Shown here one piece after another: positions 1 to 12,870 of a stretch of DNA of 64,000 nucleotides. The stretch's first letter is position 1, and every line of letters starts with the position of its first letter. The notes under the pieces are model-generated. The model saw nothing but the letters and a program-made list of their open reading frames with translations, did not search any database and was not told the DNA's origin. This DNA is from Garra rufa. Its lineage: Eukaryota; Chordata; Actinopteri; Cypriniformes; Cyprinidae. Location: the NCBI RefSeq assembly GCF_049309525.1, contig NC_133376.1, forward strand, positions 39,379,905-39,443,904. Direction: 5' to 3'. Made by a program: the position numbers and the translations under genes.

Positions 1-1640
1 CTAGGGCTGCCCTCGACTAAAGATTATTCTGGTCGTCTAGTAGTCATTCATTTTAAGCATTTGTCGACTATTAGTCACAGGATTATTAATCAACTATATA
101 AATCATAATAGCTTTTAATTACCTGCATAGCCTAATAAGCGCTTAATCACAGACATAAAGTTTGCCACAGCACACCAACAGAAGTAGCCTAATGATTATG
201 AATGTGTCAGGGAAAAACAATAAGTAGACTGCAGTAACATTTTAATCATTTATGAACAAACTAGTGCTTTTTTTCGACTAAAGAGATGAAGGATGCACCT
301 GTTTGCACGTTTCATATGGATTACATAATCTGAGAATATTTCTTTTCCATTTGAACTGGTTCATTTGAAAATTTCGCTCTCTACAGTATAGATATACTTT
401 TCATGTCTGTAAGGCAAGTATACACAGGGTTTCTGAGTTTCATGCTCAAGTTCACAGAGACTGAGATGGCATAAAGCGCATCCTGTTTGCTTTTATTATT
501 TTACAAAAGAACAACATTTCGTTGTTATTCTGAGTGCACACAAACAAACATAGTCTTTACAGATTCAAAATATATATTACTCTTATCTGTATGACCAAAA
601 ATAAGTATTTTAAGAGCAAGTAACTGCTTTGGCACCTCCATCTGTCATGCAGTGAGCGCGCTACTATTTACTTCCACGCACAGACACTTGTAGGTCTGTG
701 CAATTAATCGAAATTCAGTTTCGATTTCGATTTCGGTTTCAAACGATCATGAAAACACAGTAATCGAGATGAAATGATTATTGCGCCCCATTCTGCCCCC
801 TTTCCAGTGTGCTTTTGCTCCTCCATAAAAACCTAATTTTACATGCAAATCAGCAAAATCATGTAACGTGACTTTCATAAAATGGGACGTGCTTGATTTA
901 TTAATGTTTCTTTGATGTTGTGTTTTTTAAAGCGAAAGAAAACTTGAACTGTTCTGTGTATGTGCTCAGAGACGGAGCAGATCAAGCTCGAGGTGCGCGC
1001 CTAAACGGTCAAATACACGCTAAAATATTTCAAAATGAGGCACTTGTTGATTATTCATGTAAACCCTTGTCAGTTACGTCTTAAATGGTCATAAACAGTT
1101 GAGAATGAAAATGCGTGTGTAACAGTATATTAGATCCGTGTGGCTCTTAAAGCGACAACAAATAATATTCCTTCTGCCGTCTCTGTGCTTAATATTAATA
1201 AAACGTAAAAATACAAAGAGAAAAATCACTCACTGCTCTTGAATGCAGGACTTCTTTAGTTTTAATAAGAAACAAAGCATGTTTAATTCTTACAGTATAG
1301 ACGGTGTTTTATTTTACAATCAAATAATTACATTTAATTTCTGTAGTAGGCTATTAGACTTGAATAAATTTTTCATTTTTTTTTTTCATTTGTATCTTTT
1401 TTCTGTTGTATTGCTATCTTTAAATTAATCACTAATTGAAAGTTCTGGACCCAGTCATAATTGTATTAAATAATCGTGATTACAATATTGACCAAACTAA
1501 TCGTGAATACGATTTTTGCCATAATCCAGCAGCCCTAGACACTTAAAAAGCGCACAACTAAGTGACTAATAAAGTTTTGCAACTAAGTGACTAATAAAGT
1601 TTTGGTCTCTTCTCATCGACTATTGGAAGCAGTGTTGCCA
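1..1640. mobile_element. Outer hAT-like element, left end at window edge, split by a second hAT
   Basis: The window opens with CTAGGGCTGCCCTCGACTAA, the kind of TAGGGCTG terminus common on fish hAT transposons, followed by repeated CGACTA/TAGTC motifs. Related GTGACTAATAAAG motifs reappear after the nested element, around 1560-1605. No transposase reading frame is visible. The right boundary near 1640 is a guess because no matching terminus could be fixed, and the left flank lies outside the window. Confidence 0.35.
691..1537 (+). mobile_element. hAT-type non-autonomous element (847 bp)
   Basis: It starts TAGGTCTGTGCAATTAATCG and ends CAGCAGCCCTA, giving hAT-style imperfect terminal repeats. 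It is flanked by GACACTTG (683-690) and GACACTTA (1538-1545), an 8-bp target duplication with one difference. A second, inverted and truncated copy of the same family lies at 57757-58539; both share the stretch with the AATATTAAT...AGACGGCAGAAGG block, read in opposite directions. No transposase coding capacity is visible. Confidence 0.7.
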
Positions 1641-1790
1641 AGTCTGCGGTTTTCCCGTGAAACTGGGCTATTTTAACACTGTTGCCGCAGATTGTTTTTG
1701 ATGTCCGCGGGTTGAAGCAACCCCAATAACGTCATATTTAGTCCTTAAAATGCAAATTTACCTGGGAGAAACCCCAACAAAAAACATGTA

Positions 1791-2020
1791 TACTCTTAAA
1801 AATAAAGGTGCTTCACGATGCCATAGAAGAACCTTTTTTACAGCCATAAAGAACCTTTAACATCTGAAGAACCGTTTTGTTTCACAAAAGGTTATTTGTG
1901 ACAAAAGAAGGTTCTTCAGATTATAAAAAGGTAAGAAAGAGATTTTTGTAGAACCAAAATGGTTCTTCTATGGCATGACTGTGAAAAACCTTTTAAAGCA
2001 CCTTTATTTTTAAGAGTGTA
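1791..2020. mobile_element. TA-flanked MITE, CACTCTTAAAAATAAAGG family
   Basis: The left end reads ACTCTTAAAAATAAAGGTGC and the right end is its inverse, GCACCTTTATTTTTAAGAGT. The inverted repeats extend inward through the GGTTCTTC/GAAGAACC motifs. Ends are bounded by TA. The same family recurs at 21952-22104 (partial) and 22211-22779. Confidence 0.75.
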
Positions 2021-3503
2021 TTTTCTCCCCCGGAACACAATTTTTGGGCTAGTTTTGAGTAGCAATTGGGCCGGTTTTGTTGTGAAAACCTGGCAACCCT
2101 GGTTGGGGGCACCCCTAGAACTATCACATTAAGAAAAAGTGATTAAAGCACTGATTAACGTATCTTGCTTGCTTTAAAATTCCATTCTAGCAGACTGCAT
2201 TCAGAAAACTGAGGAAAAGCTTATCAGAATCATCTGTTTTCCCCCCCAGCTGAGATGTGGCACAAGGGTGCAATCAAAGGAAATTAAAGCACAGTGATAT
2301 GAAGAGCTGTTGGAGGCTGCGTTTGTTTGTGAACGACAGATCTCCAATGGGACCTCCAGATTAAAGCAAGACCCATGCATGTGCACGTGAATCGGGTCCC
2401 CATGCATTTGAGGGCAGCCGTTCAGTCGCTGCGGCTCAACTTTGCATGGTGCCTCTAGAGTCGCGCACCACGCTTTCACACCCCCTGCCACGCAGGGCGA
2501 GGAGACAGTAATTAGCTTCCTGCTGAGTTTGGCAGCTTTATTGCGCGGGACCCTCCTGCTGCGTGCGAGAGGGTATGGACACCCTCACCCGACACACGTG
2601 GTCAGATGGATGAACTGCTGCTGCAGCATGGGACCACATTTTACAGTAGTAATTTCATTGAAGAGTAAACAAAACATCCCATTTTGAGTCAACGGATCAA
2701 ATTTGAAGCAAAAGTGCTATATTGTTCTGGCTTGTAATAGCGTTGCTAATCCAAAGGGCTCGGTTACATAACATTCCAGAGGATTCCTGACGACGCTTAT
2801 TGTCCTGGGAGTCTCTTTTGAGCATTATCATGTATGATTCATCAGTAAAAGGACACCCGATGCACAAGGCCTCTCTCTGTCTTGAGTCTTCGGCGGAGGG
2901 ACGGGGAAGCTTTCTGCGTTTATATACTTGCCTTGTCATCTGTGCCTCTTCCACCTGTTCTTTTTGTAACTGCTGATGGAAATGTTTGCGTTGTTTGCCA
3001 AAGAAGCAGGCAACAATGCCTTTCCCTGCCACTGTAATATAATCTCCATGAGGGAGGGATGTGGTTTGCTCTGTTTGCGTTGTGATGATGTGTGGAAATG
3101 TGACTTGTTCTGGAAAGAAAGCATGGTTTGTGTGGCTTTGAATGAAAGGATGAGCCTTTCTGGTGGATTACAGGTGTGCTGGGGTTTTAGCGTCAGAGCG
3201 ATTTACTACGCATAAACCACAATTTAGCGTACTTTTAAAGAGAGTGCTTATGGAAAAAATGTGCTTTACAAGGATACACTTAAGTGTGAAGTGAATGTAA
3301 TGTTTTCAGACATCTAATTGCATAGTAATTGCTATTAAATTTAATGTATTATAGTTTAAATGTATATAAAATGAAAGTTAAAATGCAAAATGCAGTTAAT
3401 AATGGTCAAAACTAAAATATACTGTGAAATTTGTGTTGTGTGTTTAAATATAGTTGTCTTTACAAATTTATAATGAAGTTGCAATATAGTACATCTGCAA
3501 ATA
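2021..3503. other. Gene-free stretch, mostly single-copy within the window
   Basis: Only short open frames without splice context or recognisable domains are present. Base composition at 2430-2640 is somewhat richer in G+C and CpG than the surroundings, but I see no gene or repeat structure that I can name. Confidence 0.5.
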
Positions 3504-4565
3504 CAGATGAGGTAATAAGTTTACATACAACTTGCAGAATCTGCTAAATGTTCATTAGTTTACTAAAATAAAGGGGGATCATACAAAATGCATGTTATTT
3601 TTGATTTAGTACTGACCTGAATAAAATATTTAGCATAAAAGATGTTTACATATAGTTCACAAGGGAAAATAATAGTTGAATTTATAAAACTCACCCCGTT
3701 CAAAAGTTTACATACGCTTGATTCGTAGTACTGTGTTTTTGTTTTTCTTGAACAGTTAAGCTGCCCATTATTCTTCAGAAGAATCCTTCAGGTTCCAGGA
3801 ATTCAGTTTTTTCAACATTTTTGTGTATTTGAACCCTTTCCAACAATGGCTGTATGATTTTTGAGATCCATCTTTTCATACAGGTCCACCGAGAGACTCA
3901 TGTGCAACTATTATTAAAGTTTCAAATGGTCACTGATGCTTTAGAAGGGAAAATGATGCATTAAGAGCCAGATATCACTTTTGAACAGAATGAAGATGTG
4001 TACATTTTTCCTATCTATTAGATATGCTAGATATTCTGCCTAAATATATATATATTTTTTTTTCATTTAGTTCTGCCCTTCGGACCTACAAAATATACTT
4101 ACATATTTCCCAGAAGACAAAATAAGTTATTTTAAGTTGTCCTCAGTGTGAAAATATGGATCTCAAAATCATACAGTCATTGCTAAAAGGGTTCAAATAC
4201 AAAAACACAAAGAATTTGTGGGACCTGAAAGATTTTTCTGAGAAACAGCGGGCAGTTTAACTGTTCAGGACAAAAAAATTAACAAAACAAACAAAACAAA
4301 ACAAAAAAACAGCTGTGGTTCATTCAGGTAACAAAACAGTATTAAGAATCAAGCGTATGTAAACTTTTGAACAGGGTCATTTTTATAAATTCAACTATTA
4401 TTTTCTCTTGTGCACCATATGTAAATGTCTTTTATGTAAAATATCTTATTCAGGTCAGTACTAAATAAAAAACAACATGCATTTTATATGATCCCTCTTA
4501 TTTTGCTAAAATAATAAACATTTTCCAGATTCTGCAAGGTGTATGTAAACTTTTGATCTCAACTG
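3504..4565. mobile_element. Palindromic Tc1-like MITE (about 1.06 kb)
   Basis: The two halves are long inverted copies of each other. Each end carries a Tc1/mariner-like terminus: left CAGATGAGGTAATAAGTTTA, right (inverted) CAGTTGAGATCAAAAGTTTA, both continuing into CATACA...TTGCAGAATCTG. It is flanked by TA on each side (3502-3503 and 4566-4567), as expected for Tc1/mariner. Arms are several hundred bases and no transposase frame is present. Confidence 0.8.
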
Positions 4566-4567
4566 TA

Positions 4568-6573
4568 TGCCAATTTAAATCAAAATAAGTGCACTTTAAA
4601 GCATGATAAAATATCAATTAAATATGATTTAAAACATAATTTAAAGCGAAACTTAATTTGTCATTATTGCAAAGTGCACTTAGATGCATTAAAAACATTA
4701 ATGATAATGTTTATTAATAATAAGGTTTAAAGTACAATTGCAATTAAGCACACTTCTTATTCATGATTACTTCATTTATGCTCTTTCTTTGGACTTTTTC
4801 TGAACTACTTCACTTTAAAACGCTATCAGTAGACATTCAGTGACTCATGCATTCCCTGATGATGACAGAATGAAAGATATTTTCGCATTCAAGCTGCCAT
4901 AATGTTATATCAGCATATGAAATATGTGGGTTGACGTGGTTAAATGTTTCCGGCAAGCGCTGACGCATTTCTCCGTCGAACAATGAAGTTTAAAGTGACT
5001 CACGAAATCTCTCTGTTTCGCATTGTTCTCCCCGGAGACATACAGATTAGCGCCAGATCTTCCAAGCCAGCAGAAATCTCTACAGTCTATCTATTGTGCG
5101 TCTTGTCTGTGATCTCTCCCCCTCACAGTTTTGCATTTCAGTCACCCAGCTGTGTTGAGTCCTGTTTGCTTATTTCTCATTCTCCATCCAAAGCATAACA
5201 ACCTCTGCACATTTCCCATAATTCTCAGCACATGGATCCTGATGCAATCGCTAAGAGGATTTTGTTACGTTACAGTAATTAGCTGCTTGTTTAATCACTT
5301 TTGGAGCGTTCTGTATTTAGCAAAACTCATCTTTTGTGGAAAATCAAGCAGAAATTAGTAAGGGGTCATTCAGGAGTTTGAGTTTCCAACGTCACTGTTC
5401 AAATGTGTCATTATTATTCATACTGTAAGCATGTCATGCGCCTCTGTACGTAATAACGAGGATGTTTTGTGACTCACAATATGCCATCGCCTCCTTCTCC
5501 ATCACAACAATAGGACCATTGTCTTGCTTTTATCAACTTTTTCAGTCATAATCCAACAGAGGAGGGGGTTGATTTGTCAGTCGGATGTTGAACGGCGTCT
5601 GCTGCTGCTGTTTTAACAGACGCCCCATGATGGGTGCCATTCATAACCATAGCAAAGGCTAACTAGGGTTAACTTTTTAAACTGTCCCACGTTTTTTTTT
5701 TTTTTTTTTTGTACACAGAGGAATATGCCTCTCCAAGGGGGAAAAAAATCACCCATTTCCTCCATTATACAACAGTTCTGGTGCACTACGGTATGCCGCT
5801 GTTGGTGCAATTACACCAGCGGGCATCTGCTTTGTCTCTCGTGCTTCTCATCCCAAGTAGGGTCCTCCAGGCCTGCAGATAATGTGTGCACAAAGCCACT
5901 ATTATGGCCCATGAAAAAATGGCCCTATACCCCGGGTGCAAACTTGTCTCAGGACTTGTGCCTCATTCACACATAGTTTCCGCAGCAGGTCAATGGCAGT
6001 TGCTAAGATGCTGGGTTGGCTGCCCATTACCAGTTCAACTTCCAGCCAAGGTTGAGCCCTGAGCTTAAAGGAAGGTGCCTGCTTCTTCTGCCCGAGCAAA
6101 ATGCACTCCTCTGGGTCCTCATATTCAGTCTTTTTTTTTTTTTTTTACCTGCAGCTGCTTTAAAGACTGTGGAGCACTCAGATTAAACACAGAATGAAGT
6201 TGAGACGCGTTGGAAAACCAATAAAGATTGTCGTGTTTCCTAACAGAGGAAAACCAAGGGAGGAGACGAGTGGAAGATTTTAAATATTCACCATACACGT
6301 CAATATCCCATAGCAATGAATTGCTGTGCAGTCAAGAGCAATTTATTTGGATGGCAGCACATTCTCTTTGAGTTGTATACCTTACATAGGCTGCGTTAGA
6401 TATCCACTTACATGTCGCTTTAACTATTTAACACTTTAGTCACGTTACTCTTTTGTTGTCTTATACTGGCTTTATAACAAAATGCCAGAGTGACCCATAT
6501 TCTATTTACAGGTTAGAGCTTGCCAAAATATCTGCATGTCATGTCCTCAGTATGTTTGTTTTTCACATGTGTA
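4568..6573. other. Gene-free stretch with poly-T tracts and a small hairpin
   Basis: Poly-T runs occur near 5691-5710 and 6131-6146. GGCGTCTG (5594-5601) and CAGACGCC (5617-5624) form a perfect 8-bp stem around a CTG-rich loop. No exon or recognised repeat family was seen. Confidence 0.45.
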
Positions 6574-6575
6574 TA

Positions 6576-7650
6576 CAGTGCCTTGCAAAAGTATTCATAC
6601 CCCTTCCTTTTTTCACGTTTTGTTTTGTTGCAGCCTTATGCCCTGCTGAAAAAAACAGCATATGCTGGTTAGGTAGGTTTTGGTGCTGGGATGCTGGTTT
6701 TAGCTGGTTTCTGCTGGTCCTTTGCTGGTTTCTGCTGGTCATGTTGCTGGTCAAGGACCAGCATAAACCAGCAAAGGACCTGTTTTTTTCTGCAGGGTTT
6801 TTTCAGCAGGGTGTTAAACTGCTTTAAATAATTTTTTTCCCCACATCAATCTACATCTCGTGCACCATAATTAAAAAGCACAAAACAGGTTTGTAACAAC
6901 TTTGCAAATTTATTAGAAATAAAAAAATCTGAAAAGATCACATTGCATAAGTATTCATACCCTTTTCTGGGACGCTCAAAATTTAGCTCAGGAGCATTCA
7001 TATTGCTTCTAGATGTTACTACACTGAGTGGAGTTAAACTGTGGCAAATGTAATTTGAGTGAGTATGATTTAGAAAGGCACACACCTCTCAGAAAAGGTC
7101 TAACAGCTGAAAATGCATATCAGAGCAAACCCCAAGTCCTGAGGTCATGATAACTGCCTGTAGAGCTCAGTGACAGACTTGTGTTAAGGCAATGATCTAG
7201 GGAAGTTTTCAGAAAAATATCTGCTGCATTGAAGGTTGACAGAAGCATGTAGCCTCCATTATCCATGATGGAAGACGATTGGAACAACTAGGACTCTAGA
7301 AAATGTCTGCCAGCCCCCATCCAAGCTGACAGAGCTTGAGAGGTGAAAAGGTGAGGCAAAGAATGGCAGATAATTGCCAAATGCAGATGTGCAAAGCTTG
7401 TCACATCAGACCCAAAAACACTTGAGGCTGTAAAGGTGCTTCAACTATGTACTGAGTTACGGGTATGAATACTTATGCAATGTACTTATTTCAGTGTTTT
7501 ATTTTTAATAAATGTGTAAAATTTGCAAATCTGGTTTTTGCTTTGTCATTGTTATGGTGTATGGAGTGTAAATTGATGTGGGGATAAACTAATTTAAAGC
7601 AGTTTAACATAATGCTGCAACAAAACAAAATGTGAAAAAAATTAACTGTA
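6576..7650 (-). mobile_element. Tc1-like deletion derivative, copy A
   Basis: It begins after TA (6574-6575) with CAGTGCCTTGCAAAAGTATT, a terminus shared by many fish Tc1-like transposons. Its interior is the reverse complement of copy B at 11655-12563: for example CTGGGACGCTCAAAATTTAGC near 6967 matches B near 12340 inverted. Frames are broken and no full transposase survives. It is interrupted by a small MITE at 6641-6811, and its right end is degraded. Confidence 0.7.
6641..6811. mobile_element. Small MITE with 14-bp perfect TIR inside Tc1 copy A
   Basis: The ends CCCTGCTGAAAAAA and TTTTTTCAGCAGGG are perfect inverted repeats. The interior is built of GCTGGT/ACCAGC motifs. Copy B at 11655 shows the empty-site arrangement (GCAGCATTATG directly followed by TTAAACTGC), which confirms the insertion. 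Confidence 0.75.
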
Positions 7651-7654
7651 TGTA

Positions 7655-8090
7655 CAGTCAAACCTTTAACATTTCGCACATTATCAGTTTGTTTGCTATA
7701 GTTTTGAAAATGATAATCAAATATGAGAAGAACTCACAGTTAAACTGTGTCAGAACAAATTCATTTTGATAATGTCAGATAATGGATGCAATGGACTGCA
7801 ATCAACCAAAAATTCAGATAGCTGTCAGTATGACAATATTTACACCGCTATCAATACTTTGTTGACTAATTACCAGCCAATGCTTAATTTTGTTCAGTCT
7901 GTGATGTAGAAAGTTTGCATTAGCAATTAAAGAAAAAACACTTACGCAAAACATGGTCATGTCAAGGTGTCTGAATAATTTTTGTCCCAATTTTTTAAAT
8001 CAGTTTTACTGGTAGTCCACTGTATGATGAATGTTTGGGTATAATATGTCACAGTTTACTTTATTTTGCTATCTTTACTTTTGGTTTGAC
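7655..8090 (-). mobile_element. TA-flanked MITE, CAGTCAAAC family, copy 1
   Basis: It begins CAGTCAAACC after TA and ends GGTTTGAC before TA. It shares long blocks with 20899-21406, including the segment around GGTAGTCCACTGTAT and TGGGTATAATATGTCACAG, and matches a fragment at 46430-46580. Non-coding. Confidence 0.7.
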
Positions 8091-8094
8091 TATA

Positions 8095-8530
8095 TGTGAC
8101 CCTGGACCACAAAACCAGTCTTAAGTCGCTGGGGTATGTTTGTAGCAACAGCCAAAAATACATTGTATGGGTCAAAATTATTGATTTTTCTTTTATGTCA
8201 AAAATCATTAGGAAATTAAGTAAAGATCATGTTACATTAAGATTTTTTGTAAAATTCCTACTGTAAACCTATCCAAATGTAATTTTTGATTAGTAATATG
8301 CATTGTTAAGAACTTAATTTGGACAACTTTAAAGGTGATTTTCTCAGTATTTAGATTTTTTTGCACCCTTAGATTCCAGATTTTCAAATAGATGTATCTC
8401 GGCCAAATATTGTCCTATCCTAACAAACCATACATCAATAGAAAGCTTATTTATTGAGCTTTCATATGATGTATATATCTCAGTTTTGTAAAATTTAACC
8501 TTATGACTGGTTTTGTGGTCCAGGGTCACA
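8095..8530 (+). mobile_element. TGTGACCC MITE, copy 1
   Basis: The ends TGTGACCCTGGACCACAAAA and TTTTGTGGTCCAGGGTCACA are inverted repeats. The interior has the family landmarks ACATTGTATGGGTCAAAA, TTGGACAACTTTAAAGG and ATTGTCCTATCCTAACAAAC. At least nine copies or fragments of this family occur in the window. Confidence 0.85.
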
Positions 8531-8972
8531 TATATATACTGTAGTCAACATTTAAAGTGGATCAGAAAAGTTCATCAAAGTTGTCCTAAGACAAGAACAA
8601 GTATAGTACAGGAACAAGGTTTTTCCACTTCAAATGTTGTCTACTGTATATGTGTGTGTTTGTGTGTTTTCATAGTTGTAAAATTATATGAAAACCCAAA
8701 TGGTTGGTGTTAATAATTTCTAAATTATTTCATTTATAACTTTAATTTTGTTAAAAAAAGAAGAAGAAAACTACACTCGCACACTACACTGATAAACAAA
8801 TTAAAGGAATAAACAAATTAATAAAGCTTGTCGTTTAAAACTACTAATAACTTTTTTAATCGAACATTATTTATTGAAATAAATGTTCATTTTCTTAAAA
8901 TATATTTTATTAATGTTTACATGAAACAGTTGATCAGTGAAAGCAAAAATTCTCAGTATTTTAAGCCTTCAG
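8531..8972. other. AT-rich spacer between two MITEs
   Basis: AT-rich sequence without a supportable exon. Nothing was recognised beyond short A/T and TGTG runs. Confidence 0.4.
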
Positions 8973-9278
8973 TGTACGGGTCAAAATGATTAATTTTCTT
9001 TCATGACAAAAATCATTAGGATATTAAATAAAGTTTCCTACCATAAATATATCAAAACTTAATTTATTATTAGTGATATGCACTGTTAAGAACTTCATTT
9101 GGACAACATTAAAGGCAATTTTCTCAATATTTAGGCTTTTTTGCATCCATAGATTCTAGATTTTATCTAACAAACCAGACATTAATGGAAAGCTTATTTA
9201 TTTAGCTTTCAGATGATGTATAAATCCCAAATTTCAAAAAATAGACTCTTATGTCTGGTTTTGTAGTCCTGGGTCACA
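8973..9278 (+). mobile_element. TGTGACCC MITE, copy 2 (5'-truncated)
   Basis: It starts inside the family at the GGGTCAAAATGATT landmark and runs to the complete right terminus ending GGGTCACA. It is more diverged than copy 1 and lacks the left terminus. Confidence 0.7.
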
Positions 9279-9335
9279 TTTATGGTCATCTTCATTGGTT
9301 AAAACAGTATGAGATAGATACATAAAGTTGTTTTC

Positions 9336-10300
<965 letters not shown>

Positions 10301-10309
10301 ATTTTCTGA

Positions 10310-11330
10310 TATGTTTGGAAATTTCTCTTCTATATTGGTATCCATCACCTTCGGGGTCCCCCAAGGTTCGGTATTGGCCACTTTTATTTTTATAAATGTA
10401 TTGTGATATTTAGGCGGTATTTATTTGTTTATTTATTTTTGAATGCCTAATATGTTTTAAAAAGATTTGTGACCCTGAACCACAAAACCTTAAGTCTTAA
10501 GTAGCACGGGTATATTTGTAGCAATAGCCAAAAATACATTGTATGGGTCAAAGTTATATTTTTTTATGACAAAAATCATTAGGATATTAGGTAAAGAGCA
10601 TGTTACATGAAGATATTTAGTACATTTCCTATCTTAAATATATGAAAGCATGATTTTTGATTACTAATATGCATTGCTAAGGACTTCATTTGGACAACTT
10701 TAAAAGCGATTTTCTCAGTATTTAGATTTTTTTGCACCCTCAGATTCTCAGATCTCAGCCAAATATTGTCCTATCCTAACAAACCATACATCATTGGAAA
10801 GTTTATTCATTTTCAGGTGACATAAATTTCAAAAATCTTAAAAAAAAAAAAAAAAAATTCACCTTTATGACTGGTTTTGTGGTCCATGTTCACATTTCTC
10901 TTTGTTACAATTAAACATTGCATGGCTAAAAACTTTCTACAGCTAAACAACAGCAAGACAAAAACTGTTTTCAGGCTTTCTAGGTCTCAAAATATAACTA
11001 ATAAAAGATGTTCCTCAGGGCTACTGCTAAATTAAAACCTTTATTTAATAATCTCTTTACAGTAAATGAGAACCTCATTCATCTCAATTTCGCCTGCAGA
11101 CGAAATATCATGCACTTGCTTGGCTCCTTTCTGGCACCAATAACAGCAAAACTATTTCTCGAAAACTGGCCTTTCTTTACTAACGTCAGTTTGTTTATTG
11201 TGTGTTGAAGCTCTAAAAGGTTTGATGTCACTTTATTTCCAAGCTTTTCCATCATTACTCCTTGGGCTGTCATAAATCTTCAAAGCAATTACTTCTGTTC
11301 TGTCCACTTCGCAGACCTGATTAAAGTTTA
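10310..11330 (+). pseudogene. LINE reverse-transcriptase relic (L2/CR1-like), interrupted by a MITE
   Basis: Positions 10353-10379 translate to GVPQGSVLA, the conserved GVPQGSVLGP block of LINE reverse transcriptases. After an inserted MITE, 10922-10970 translates to MAKNFLQLNNSKTKTV, the W-M-x-x-N-F-L-Q-L-N-x-x-K-T block that lies downstream of the catalytic motif in L2/CR1-type elements. The FADD region is missing and frames are broken, so this is a dead, heavily deleted copy. The clade assignment is an inference from these two motifs and the outer limits are approximate. Confidence 0.65.
10468..10894 (+). mobile_element. TGTGACCC MITE, copy 3, inserted in the LINE relic
   Basis: It runs from TGTGACCCTGAACCACAAAA to a right terminus ending TGGTTTTGTGGTCC...TTCACA. 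An A-run at 10840-10857 expands the right arm. It separates the two recognisable reverse-transcriptase motifs of the LINE relic, so it inserted after the LINE. Confidence 0.8.
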
Positions 11331-11584
11331 AAGGTGATACCACTGAACATTTGATACCCCTGTAGTATTATATATTAAAATCCTGACTTCCTTTATAGCA
11401 TTTTGAGTCAGTGTAAAGTTGTCTACTGTTTGTCTTATTGTTGTATTACAAGTTTATATTATGAGTTGATTTATTTTATTGTGCAGTACACATCAGATGT
11501 TCCCAATGAATTAACATGACTAGTGTGCAAAATCAAGAAATATCACATTATTAATGAAACTGGACTGACTTTTATTATAATATA

Positions 11585-12870
11585 TGTGACCCTGGACCAC
11601 AAAATTCATAAGGGGCTATTTTTTGTCTGAATAAATAAGCCTTCCATTGATATACAGTGCCTTGCAAAAGTATTCATTTTTTTTTTCACGTTTTGTTGCA
11701 GCATTATGTTAAACTGCTTTAAATTAGTTTATCCCCACATCAATTTACACTTCATACACCATAATAATGACAAAGCAAAAACCAGATTTGCAAATTTTAC
11801 AAATTTATTGAAAATAAAACACTAAAAATAAGTACATTGCATAAGTATTCATACCCGTAACTCAGTTCATAGCTGAAGCACCTTTACAGCCTCAAGTCTT
11901 TTTGGGTCTGATGTGACAAGCTTTGCACATCTGCATTTGGCAATTATCTGCCATTCTTTGCCTCACCTTTTCACCTCTCAAGCTCTGTCAGCTTGGATGA
12001 GGGCCGGCAGACATTTTCTAGAGTCCTTGTTGTTTTAATTGTCTTCCATTATGGATAATGGAGGCTACATGCTTCTGTCAACCTTCAATGCAGCAGACTT
12101 TTTCTGAACTCTTCCCTAGATCATTGCCTTAACGCAAGTCTGTCACTGAGCTCTACAGGCAGTTATCTTGACCTCAGGACTTGGTTTTTGCTCTGATATG
12201 CATTTTCAGCTGTTAGACCTTTTCTGAGAGGTGTGTGCCTTTCTAAATCATACTCACTCAAATGAATTTGCCACAGTTTAACTCCACTCAGTGTAGTAAC
12301 ATCTAGAAGCAATATGAATGCTCCTGAGCTAAATTTCGAGCGTCCCAGAAAGGGGTATGAATACTTATGCAATGAGATCTTTTCAGTTTTTTCATTTCTA
12401 ATAAATTTGCAAAGTTGTTACAAACCTAGTTTTGTGCTTTGTCATTATGGTGTATGAGATGTAGATTGATGTGGAAAAAAAGTAATTTTAAGCAGTTTAA
12501 CATAAGGCTGCAACATAACAAAACGTACCAAAAAAAGGAGTATGAATACTTTCGCAAGGCACTAAATGGTTTGTTACTGTAGGATAAGACATTATTTGTC
12601 CGAGATACAACTATATCAAAATCTGGAATCTGAGGTTGCAAAAAAAAATCTAAATAGTACTGAGAAAATTGTCTTTAAAGTTGTCCAAATGTAGTTCTTA
12701 GCAATGCATATTACTTATCAAAAATTACGTTTTGAAAAAATTTACGGTAGGAAATTTACAAAGTATCTTGGAACATGATCTATACCTAATATCCTAATGC
12801 TTTTTGGCATGATTTCGAATCCATACTAGTATTTTTGGGTTTTGCTACAAATATCTAAAATCTCAAATGA
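11585..12870 (-). mobile_element. TGTGACCC MITE, copy 4, split by Tc1 copy B
   Basis: The left terminus TGTGACCCTGGACCACAAAA and 70 bp of the element lie at 11585-11654. The rest resumes at about 12564 (GGATAAGACATTATTTGTCC...) and fades near 12870. The Tc1-like element inserted at a TA in between. Confidence 0.75.
11655..12563 (+). mobile_element. Tc1-like deletion derivative, copy B (909 bp)
   Basis: It begins CAGTGCCTTGCAAAAGTATT after TA and ends ACTTTCGCAAGGCACT, the inverse terminus. The interior contains degraded Tc1-like sequence shared, inverted, with copy A at 6576-7650. No intact transposase frame exists. It lies inside MITE copy 4. Confidence 0.8.

Noticed and set aside
6453..6827. 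124-codon forward frame
   Set aside because: It runs across a Tc1-like terminus and a GCTGG-rich MITE; the composition is explained by those repeats.
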